From: Bacillota bacterium
GTDB lineage: Bacteria > Bacillota > Clostridia > UBA1381
Assembly (NCBI GenBank): GCA_021205715.1
Contig: JAJPXA010000221.1
Coordinates: forward strand, 1 to 12,308
Length of the DNA stretch: 12,308 nt
Reading direction: 5' to 3'
Shown here one piece after another: positions 7,400 to 12,308 of this stretch. How positions within the stretch are numbered: position 1 is the stretch's first letter; the number at the start of each line of letters is the position of its first letter. A program made the translations under genes and the position numbers. The notes beneath the pieces were generated by a model that searched no databases, had not been told where the DNA came from, and saw only the letters and a list, made by a program, of their open reading frames with translations.

Positions 7400-8494
7400 T
7401 TACTCGATTTCCTCCCCCATAAGCGCCTGTATTCCACATCGTATTACCGCGGCTTTTTCATCCTCGGTCATATCGCCCGCCATAACGCATCTGACAAACT
7501 CGCCCTTTAACGAGCGGTCGGATTTGAATCGGCTGTAATCTATTTTAAGCTTCGTTTCGTCCTTTACCCGCACGAAATAAAAACACGGCTCAAAGCGCTT
7601 TTTGATAAGCTCCGTGTTTTTTTCGCACTCCACGCCGACCTCGCCCGTAAGCGTTATTTTTACGATATTTTCCGGGGCGGTATTCGCGGCGGCAACCGCT
7701 CTTTGAGCCGCGTCGGAGATGTCGGCGGTGTTTTCAAGGTCGGTAACGTCAACTCTTATGTCGACAAGCTCGCGCGCGGCGAACGGCACAAACCGTATAC
7801 TGACCTTGCCCATAGCCTCGTCGGCGTCAAGCAGGATAAATCCGCGCGCGCCGCACTCGTCAAAGCCCCGTCCCTCAAGACAGCCGCTGTAGCCGTACAT
7901 ACCGCGCGAGTCAAGGCGCTCAATTTTCGGCGCGTGAATATGCCCGAGCGCGAGGTAGTCTATGTTTTTGTTTTTCAGCTCGCCGAGCGGTATTATTTCC
8001 GCGTCGGATTTTGACGCGTATTCGCTTTGCGCGCCGTGCAGAGTCACTATGTTTATTTTGTCCGCGTCGAGCGAAAGCGTTTTGTATACGGCGGGCGGCG
8101 TGTTTTTGTCAAGCTCCGCGCCCGTGACCGTCACTCTTTCACCGACAGAATAGGCAGTCCAGCCGCCGTTAAACAGCTTGAGATTTTGCGGCCGCTCGCC
8201 GCAGGTTAAAAGCGCGTTTTCCGTGTCGTGATTGCCTTTGAGATAGAAAAACTCTATATCGGGGTTGCTTTTCACGGCATTATAGACCGTGTTCTTCGCC
8301 GTGCGCGACACGGTTTTTCTGTCAAACAAATCGCCGGCTATAATTATCGCGCTGACGCCGTTTTCGGCGGCGTAGCTTACCATACGGTTAAACGTATTTA
8401 AAATCTCGGCTTTGCGCTCCCGCGCCTGCTCCTTTGACAAATGCGTGTCCATTTTCGAGTCAAGATGCAAGTCCGCGCAGTGAATAATTTTCAT
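7400..8494 (-). CDS. SbcD/YhaO-like metallophosphoesterase, predicted DNA repair exonuclease
   Basis: This is a two-metal phosphoesterase of the Mre11/SbcD/YhaO group that probably cuts DNA ends with the ATPase encoded next to it. The metal-binding motifs appear in order: CADLHL (D8, H10), AGDLFD (D55), GNHD (88-90), TLHG (H153) and ALGHIH (H185, H187). All ligands are present, so it should be active. Residues 1 to about 240 are the catalytic domain. The C-terminal part (to 364) is a capping or partner-binding region without clear motifs. An AAAGGAGG site (8501-8508) stands about 6 bases from ATG 8494. The gene lies 26 bases after the LtaS-like gene and abuts the ATPase gene (TAA then ATG, 7397-7402). 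It resembles the YhaO branch through its partner's membrane hairpin, but exact orthology is not settled. Confidence 0.92.
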   Translation of the reverse strand: MKIIHCADLHLDSKMDTHLSKEQARERKAEILNTFNRMVSYAAENGVSAIIIAGDLFDRKTVSRTAKNTVYNAVKSNPDIEFFYLKGNHDTENALLTCGERPQNLKLFNGGWTAYSVGERVTVTGAELDKNTPPAVYKTLSLDADKINIVTLHGAQSEYASKSDAEIIPLGELKNKNIDYLALGHIHAPKIERLDSRGMYGYSGCLEGRGFDECGARGFILLDADEAMGKVSIRFVPFAARELVDIRVDVTDLENTADISDAAQRAVAAANTAPENIVKITLTGEVGVECEKNTELIKKRFEPCFYFVRVKDETKLKIDYSRFKSDRSLKGEFVRCVMAGDMTEDEKAAVIRCGIQALMGEEIE

Positions 8495-8520
8495 TCCGCT
8501 CCTCCTTTAAGAAAACGTCG

Positions 8521-10401
8521 TCAATCCTTTTCTTCCTTTCGATAATCTCTCAGCGCCCAATATGACAAATATTGATATTCCTTGAGCAGTTCTCCGCTCT
8601 CCTCGCTCAAATCCGTCGTATACTCGCCGTTTTCGACGTAAAACGAACCGGATATGCTTTGCACGCTTTGGCTTATCTCGCCTATTTTTTCAAAATACGG
8701 CGAACCGTCTATGTTCATATATTCTATAAGAACCGACGCAAGATAACTTGACGATATATCCTCACCCCTGCCGTTTATTACCTCGCCGCCGTTTTCGGCA
8801 ACAAGATTTTTAAACGCGGTGTTGCCGTGAATTATGTACGGTGTGAAATACTTGTTCTGCGCCGCCTCGGGCGTGTCGGACGTTACGTCCTTACCCAATA
8901 GGGTCAAATACTCGCCCTCCGAGTCGAAAAACGGAAGATGGTCACCGAAGAACACCACGACCGTCGGAACGTCCAAGTCCTCGGCGTAATCGCATATCTC
9001 GCCCAAAAGCGCGTCCGCGTCGTAAAGTCCGTCCGCGTAATTGCAAAGCAGATTATAGCCGTCCTCGTCCAAGCCGTCGATAGGCTTCAGGCGGTAATTC
9101 CTCGGCTCGTCCGTGCTGTAGGGACCGTGGTTTTGTATCGTCACGTTAAAATTAAAATATCCGTTTCCGTCCCCGTTTTCGAGGTAATCGCCGTATTCGG
9201 ATATAATCTTATCCGACGTCACCTTGTCCGAAACGTAATAGTGAATCAAATCCTCGCTTGTATAGTCGAAATCGTCCTCAAACAGCACGCTGTCAAATCC
9301 CAGGCGCGGATAAACCGCCTTGCGGTTGTAAAACCACTCCTTGCCCGGGTGCATCGCCTTGGTCGTATAGCCGTAATCCTTGAACATCTGCGCGACGCTG
9401 TACGCCTTTTGCGTGACGTGGGTTTTGTACACGACCGGCATAGACGAGTCGATAAGCGAAATGTTTATGCCCGTCAGGAACTCAAACTCCGTCGACGCGG
9501 TGCTTCCGGCAAATCCGGGAACGGAAATATATCCCCAGAGGCTGTCATCTCTCAGCCTGTCAAAGCTTTGCATAGGGTTCATTCCGTCGTACCACTCTAT
9601 GTTTTCGCACGATTCCATATCGAAAAACGCCTCGCTCATAACCGCTATAACGTTTACCGGAGTTTCAAGCTCCCCCGCGAGCGCGTCCGGCTCGCCGCCG
9701 GTTATCGCTTCCGCCGCCTCGGTTGTGTAGCCCTCGGGCGGGGTATATTGACGCTGAGTCGTATGAGATAAAAACGTGTATATAAAGCCTTTGTTCGCGG
9801 CGACGCTCACGTCGTCGTATTCGTTGGCGAACGACGGAAGAACCTTATACACCGCCGTGCCGTTATAAATTGTAAAATATCCCGCGATTCCCAAAGCCGC
9901 GCATATTCCGAAGAGCGCAAGCCTGTGAAGCGGCTTTGTTTTAGCGTTTGTGACGTTTTTTAAAACAAGAATAAACGCCGCGATAAAAATTATAAGAGCC
10001 GCGATAAGCGTATACGGAATCGGGAACGAGTACCCCGTCATAATATCCGCCGCCTCCGACACCAGCGAAAAATCGAATACCGACAGTGTTTCGGAGCGAA
10101 AATATACCTTGAAATAGTTCACGGTGAGCAAAATAAACGCCGAGAGAGCGGTAATCAAAAAGCTTATCCAAACTCGGTTTGTCAGGCAATATATGACGCA
10201 CATCAGCAAAAATACCGGCAGGACGTTGCAAAGCAGTATCATCGGCATTACCGCGGTCGAAGCGAGCGCCGCCGCGCTGTTTGCCGTCTGAATAAGCGCC
10301 TGCAAAAGCACGCATAATATCGACAGCAAAAGCATTGCCAAAACAGAGCGCAATATGCCGCAGTCCTTAAATGAATTTTTTAAGCATAAATTTTTACTCA
10401 T
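8521..10401 (-). CDS. LtaS-type phosphoglycerol transferase (sulfatase-fold membrane enzyme)
   Basis: Members of this family transfer glycerol-phosphate units from phosphatidylglycerol to a polymer or glycan outside the membrane, as in lipoteichoic acid synthesis. Five membrane helices are visible at about 20-40, 52-74, 79-98, 128-148 and 159-178, then an extracellular sulfatase domain from about 248. Likely catalytic and metal residues by comparison with LtaS are Glu257 (MSEAFF), the nucleophile Thr301 (AGSTASTEFEFLTG), and Asp487-His488 (FFGDHLP). Trp356 and Arg360 in HPGKEWFYNR and His425 in QNHGPY match substrate-binding positions. All are intact. The 626 residues are the usual size. ATG 10401 has an AAGGAGAG site and a good promoter just upstream, and it heads the minus-strand operon. 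Whether it makes true lipoteichoic acid or decorates another glycan, like the MdoB-type relatives, cannot be told. Confidence 0.93.
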   Translation of the reverse strand: MSKNLCLKNSFKDCGILRSVLAMLLLSILCVLLQALIQTANSAAALASTAVMPMILLCNVLPVFLLMCVIYCLTNRVWISFLITALSAFILLTVNYFKVYFRSETLSVFDFSLVSEAADIMTGYSFPIPYTLIAALIIFIAAFILVLKNVTNAKTKPLHRLALFGICAALGIAGYFTIYNGTAVYKVLPSFANEYDDVSVAANKGFIYTFLSHTTQRQYTPPEGYTTEAAEAITGGEPDALAGELETPVNVIAVMSEAFFDMESCENIEWYDGMNPMQSFDRLRDDSLWGYISVPGFAGSTASTEFEFLTGINISLIDSSMPVVYKTHVTQKAYSVAQMFKDYGYTTKAMHPGKEWFYNRKAVYPRLGFDSVLFEDDFDYTSEDLIHYYVSDKVTSDKIISEYGDYLENGDGNGYFNFNVTIQNHGPYSTDEPRNYRLKPIDGLDEDGYNLLCNYADGLYDADALLGEICDYAEDLDVPTVVVFFGDHLPFFDSEGEYLTLLGKDVTSDTPEAAQNKYFTPYIIHGNTAFKNLVAENGGEVINGRGEDISSSYLASVLIEYMNIDGSPYFEKIGEISQSVQSISGSFYVENGEYTTDLSEESGELLKEYQYLSYWALRDYRKEEKD

Positions 10402-10429
10402 ACAAATCTCTCCTTAATTTATGTAGAAT

Positions 10430-10458
10430 ATTATACAATAAATAAATAAATTTATCAA
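10430..10458 (-). promoter_or_regulatory. Sigma-A-type promoter of the LtaS-like operon
   Basis: On the minus strand, TTGATA (10458-10453) and TATAAT (10435-10430) are separated by exactly 17 bases, a one-mismatch -35 and a perfect -10. The transcript should start near 10423 and run a short leader into the AAGGAGAG site and ATG 10401. Surrounding sequence is very AT-rich, which supports promoter use. Confidence 0.8.
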
Positions 10459-10480
10459 GTAATAACATAAAATTACACGC

Positions 10481-10519
10481 AAAAACACGCTCCCCATGCT
10501 CGCGAAACATCGGGGAGCG
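10481..10519 (-). terminator. Minus-strand rho-independent terminator upstream of the LtaS-like promoter
   Basis: Read on the minus strand, CGCTCCCC (10519-10512) pairs with GGGGAGCG (10495-10488). The stem extends by ATG/CAT past a single bulged base and is followed by TG and then five T (10485-10481). The stem is GC-rich, so this is a plausible terminator. No annotated gene runs into it from the right, so it would stop an untranslated RNA or read-through RNA before the LtaS-like promoter. Confidence 0.6.
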
Positions 10520-10529
10520 CGTTCGCTCC
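10514..10529 (-). promoter_or_regulatory. Competing hairpin overlapping the terminator stem
   Basis: GGAGCG and CGCTCC pair perfectly (6 bp) around a 4-base loop. On the minus strand this hairpin is made first and uses bases of the terminator's 5' arm, so the two structures exclude each other, as in antiterminator/terminator pairs. The pairing is seen directly; a switching role is inferred. Confidence 0.4.
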
Positions 10530-10648
10530 GTAGATAAAAATACATCTAACCTTTTTCGTTTACCCTATGTTCAGAGTATAAGACGCTTTCCTTAATCAGA
10601 GCTTAAAATACCAAAAATTTTTTAATTTTTTTTAAAATCGGCAAAAAT

Positions 10649-10677
10649 TTGCTTTTTTGCGGAGTTTATGGTAAAAT
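10649..10677 (+). promoter_or_regulatory. Promoter of the glycosidase gene
   Basis: TTGCTT (10649-10654) and TAAAAT (10672-10677) are separated by 17 bases, and TGG directly before the -10 gives an extended -10 form (TGnTAAAAT). Long A and T tracts lie just upstream. Transcription would start near 10684, giving a leader of about 37 bases. Confidence 0.65.
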
Positions 10678-10690
10678 ACAGATATGAATT

Positions 10691-10707
10691 TTTACGTCAA
10701 ACGTAAA
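10691..10707 (+). promoter_or_regulatory. Inverted repeat overlapping the glycosidase ribosome binding site
   Basis: TTTACGT (10691-10697) and ACGTAAA (10701-10707) pair perfectly around CAA. The last three bases are the start of the AAAGGAGG ribosome site (10705-10712). It lies in the predicted leader, so it could be an RNA hairpin limiting ribosome access or a DNA operator just after the transcription start. Confidence 0.45.
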
Positions 10708-10720
10708 GGAGGAAATTGCT

Positions 10721-11779
10721 ATGTTTGGAATTAAAAAGGCGGCGGCTTTCGCGCTTGCCGCGCTGACGTTATGCGCCTGCGCCGGACAAACCGAAAACGC
10801 GGAGATTGACGCCGCGTCAATGAGCATAGAGGAGAAAGTCGGACAGCTGTTTTTGGTTCGCTGCGACAATGAAAATATAGACGCGATACTTGAGAAAAAT
10901 CCCGCGGGGCTGGTTTTGTTCGGAACGGATTTTGAAAATCTTACCTATGACGAGGTGACGTCAAAAATCGAATCCTATCGCGAGAAGAGCAAGTATCCGC
11001 TTATAATAGCCGCGGACGAGGAGGGCGGCACCGTCGTAAGGGTCAGCTCAAACCCGAATCTTGCGGATGACCGGTTTAAAGCGCCGCGCGAATACTTCGC
11101 GGAGGGCGGTATGGAAACCGTAATCGAAAAGGAACGCGAAAAAGCGGCGCTCTTAAAAAGCCTCGACATAGATATTAATCTCGCGCCCGTAGCCGACGTT
11201 TCCACAAATCCGAATGATTTTATATATGAACGCGCCTTGGGCGAGGACACGGAAACGACAGCGGAATTTGTTTCGCGGACGGTCGAGGCGGCGCACGGCG
11301 AGGGAATTGCGGTATGCCTAAAGCACTTCCCCGGCTACGGGAACAACGTTGACACTCACATGGGAATCGCGCTCGACGAGCGGACGTTAAGCGAGTTCGA
11401 AGCGTCGGATTTTCTGCCGTTTGAAGCCGGAATCGCCGCAGGCGCCGACGCGATAATGGTGGCGCACAACACAATGGCAGCCGTTGACGACACCCAACCC
11501 GCCTCGATTTCCGCGGCGGTTCACGATATTTTGCGCGACGAGCTTGGATTTACCGGAATGATAATAACCGACGATATGTCAATGGGCGCGATGACTGATT
11601 ACGGAACCTCGTATATAAAGGCGGTGCTTGCGGGGAACAGTCTTATTATAACCTCGGATTTTGAAACCGCGTATAACGAGGTTCTCTCCGCCGTTCAAAG
11701 CGGAGAGCTGACCGAGGAGGATTTGGACAAGGCATTGGAACCGACCTTGAAATTCAAGTCGGAGAACCTCTCAAATTAA
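10721..11779 (+). CDS. Family 3 glycoside hydrolase lipoprotein, NagZ-like beta-N-acetylhexosaminidase
   Basis: The family removes terminal N-acetylglucosamine from cell wall fragments in peptidoglycan recycling. The N-terminus has a lysine pair, a hydrophobic stretch and a lipobox-like LCAC ending at Cys20, so the protein is probably a lipoprotein on the outer face of the membrane. The barrel domain fills the rest of the 352 residues; there is no second family 3 domain, as in short NagZ proteins. The catalytic His-Asp dyad loop is seen as KHFPGYG (201-207) with D211 and H213, and the nucleophile is Asp284 in IITDDMSMGA. The loop reads GYG-NNV-DTH, one residue shorter than the usual NagZ pattern and with Tyr for His/Leu. 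An AAAGGAGG site stands 8 bases before ATG 10721. It is probably transcribed alone from its own promoter. Substrate specificity is inferred from the family. Confidence 0.92.
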   Translation: MFGIKKAAAFALAALTLCACAGQTENAEIDAASMSIEEKVGQLFLVRCDNENIDAILEKNPAGLVLFGTDFENLTYDEVTSKIESYREKSKYPLIIAADEEGGTVVRVSSNPNLADDRFKAPREYFAEGGMETVIEKEREKAALLKSLDIDINLAPVADVSTNPNDFIYERALGEDTETTAEFVSRTVEAAHGEGIAVCLKHFPGYGNNVDTHMGIALDERTLSEFEASDFLPFEAGIAAGADAIMVAHNTMAAVDDTQPASISAAVHDILRDELGFTGMIITDDMSMGAMTDYGTSYIKAVLAGNSLIITSDFETAYNEVLSAVQSGELTEEDLDKALEPTLKFKSENLSN

Positions 11780-11809
11780 CCCGTCACAATCCGAGCGGCG
11801 GGTTAATTT
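11773..11809. terminator. Shared palindrome of convergent genes containing both stop codons
   Basis: Arms 11773-11783 and 11799-11809 are perfect 11-bp complements (cores AACCCG and CGGGTT) around a 15-base loop. The glycosidase stop TAA (11777-11779) lies in the left arm and the TspO stop (11803-11805) in the right arm. The 3' arm ends in an A/T-rich tail in both directions, but no long T tract follows on either strand. It is a likely, modest two-way terminator. Confidence 0.6.
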
Positions 11810-12267
11810 AAGATAAAAATCATAATATTCAAATACCCCGCGAATATCAGCCAGAGCAAATAGGGTATTTGCAGATAAGCCGCCGCGCGGCTTATCTTAT
11901 AAAACTGCGCAATCATAACCGCGACAAACACCAAAATCAAAAGCAGCCAAATAAACGCGAACAAATATGCACCCATATTAAAGAATATAATCGTCCAGAA
12001 AAAATTCAAAACAAGCTGAAATCCGTAAACCTTAAGCGCCGCCGAAACATCCGTTTCGGCGCGCTTTAAATACACCATACCGCAGCTTATGCCCATAAGT
12101 ATGAACAATATCGTCCATACTATGCCGAACACCGGCATAGGCGGCGAAAGCGGCGGTTGGTTAAGCTCGGAATACACCATTGTTTTTTTATATGTCAGTA
12201 ACGCGCTCAGCCCGCCGACAAGCAGCGGAATTAAAATCGATATTGAAAATATCTTCGCCTTTTTCAT
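11803..12267 (-). CDS. tspO: TspO/MBR (peripheral benzodiazepine receptor-like) membrane protein
   Basis: TspO proteins are five-helix membrane proteins that bind tetrapyrroles and sterol-like ligands; in bacteria they are tied to porphyrin handling and stress responses. The 154 residues are normal size. Five hydrophobic segments are visible at about 6-25, 46-66, 80-97, 101-121 and 129-151. Family marks are QPPLSPP (37-43) before helix 2, W51, the QLVLNFFWTIIFF stretch (84-96) with N88 and W91, and LQIPYLLWLIFAGYLN (132-147). The start ATG 12267 has a GGGAGG site 10 bases upstream and a TATAAT at the window edge. It is convergent with the glycosidase and shares its terminator; there is no sign of a functional link to that gene. 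The family call is firm, the ligand is not known. Confidence 0.94.
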   Translation of the reverse strand: MKKAKIFSISILIPLLVGGLSALLTYKKTMVYSELNQPPLSPPMPVFGIVWTILFILMGISCGMVYLKRAETDVSAALKVYGFQLVLNFFWTIIFFNMGAYLFAFIWLLLILVFVAVMIAQFYKISRAAAYLQIPYLLWLIFAGYLNIMIFILN

Positions 12268-12301
12268 TATGCCGAAGCCTCCCGTTTATCTTGATATTTC
12301 A

Positions 12302-12307
12302 ATTATA
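12302..12307 (-). promoter_or_regulatory. Candidate -10 element of the tspO promoter
   Basis: A perfect TATAAT reads on the minus strand 34 bases before ATG 12267. The -35 element would fall outside the window, so the call rests on one hexamer in AT-rich DNA. Confidence 0.4.
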
Positions 12308-12308
12308 T

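Larger units (their letters stand above)
10402..10720. other. Divergent intergenic region (319 bases) between the LtaS-like operon and the glycosidase
   Basis: No convincing protein gene is present. From left to right it holds the ribosome site and promoter of the LtaS-like gene, a minus-strand terminator hairpin with an overlapping competing hairpin (10481-10529), a small 5-bp hairpin (TAGAT 10531-10535 with ATCTA 10544-10548), about 60 bases without visible structure, a run of A and T tracts at about 10612-10637 that could bend DNA or act as an UP element, and the promoter, inverted repeat and ribosome site of the glycosidase gene. Confidence 0.75.

Noticed and set aside
8938..9771. 277-residue open frame on the + strand
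   Set aside because: It lies wholly antisense to the LtaS-like gene, whose catalytic motifs are intact. Its product is a Val/Arg-rich sequence without domain marks, and no ribosome site was recognised.
10612..10654. AT tracts and GCAAATTTGC-like palindrome as a plus-strand terminator
   Set aside because: No plus-strand gene ends upstream of it, the stem is short, and it overlaps the -35 of the glycosidase promoter, so an UP-element-like role is more likely.
1..12308. Search for CRISPR arrays, tRNA genes, insertion sequences, phage or defence islands
   Set aside because: No regularly spaced repeats, cloverleaf-like sequences, transposase or integrase motifs, or toxin-antitoxin pairs were seen. 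The nuclease/ATPase pair is best explained as YhaO/YhaN-type, not as a defence system.

Overview
The window looks like a chromosomal segment from a Gram-positive Bacillota of the class Clostridia. The reasons are strong AGGAGG-type ribosome binding sites, AT-rich sigma-A-like promoters between coding regions of moderate GC, heavy use of ATA and AGA codons, an LtaS-type sulfatase-fold membrane enzyme, an ECF sigma/anti-sigma pair and a YhaO/YhaN-type nuclease/ATPase pair. A gut-type clostridium is plausible, but genus cannot be read from this sequence. No tRNA, rRNA, CRISPR array, insertion sequence or phage gene was seen. Eight complete protein genes plus one cut by the window edge fill almost all the DNA.

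Layout. (1) Positions 2-2951, + strand: the end of aroC (chorismate synthase, start outside the window), then an ECF sigma factor starting at a TTG codon, then a membrane-spanning anti-sigma factor with a zinc-binding head, a long Ala/Thr/Ser/Glu-rich linker and a small C-terminal domain. (2) Positions 2953-3019: a convergent junction with two hairpins and a T tract. (3) Positions 10401 down to 3018, - strand: four closely packed genes read as one operon in the order LtaS-like phosphoglycerol transferase, SbcD/YhaO-like nuclease, SbcC/YhaN-like ATPase with an internal pair of membrane helices, and ABC exporter half-transporter. A good sigma-A-type promoter (TTGATA-N17-TATAAT) lies just before the first gene. 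(4) Positions 10402-10720: a 319-base divergent intergenic region with that promoter, a minus-strand terminator hairpin with an overlapping competing hairpin, AT tracts, and the promoter of the next gene. (5) Positions 10721-11779, + strand: a NagZ-like family 3 glycosidase lipoprotein. (6) Positions 11803-12267, - strand: a TspO/MBR family membrane protein convergent with it. Both stop codons sit in the arms of one 11-bp palindrome.

How the genes may work together. Several products act at the cell envelope: the anti-sigma factor, the LtaS-like enzyme, the ABC exporter, the glycosidase and TspO. The nuclease/ATPase pair is of the DNA repair type, but its ATPase carries two predicted membrane helices, which could place it at the membrane. 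The sigma/anti-sigma pair is a self-contained envelope-stress module; nothing in the window shows which genes it controls. None of this amounts to a demonstrated new system. The points most worth following are the membrane-inserted SbcC-like ATPase in an envelope operon, the terminator/antiterminator-like element ahead of the LtaS-like gene, the shortened catalytic loop in the glycosidase, and the modular anti-sigma factor.
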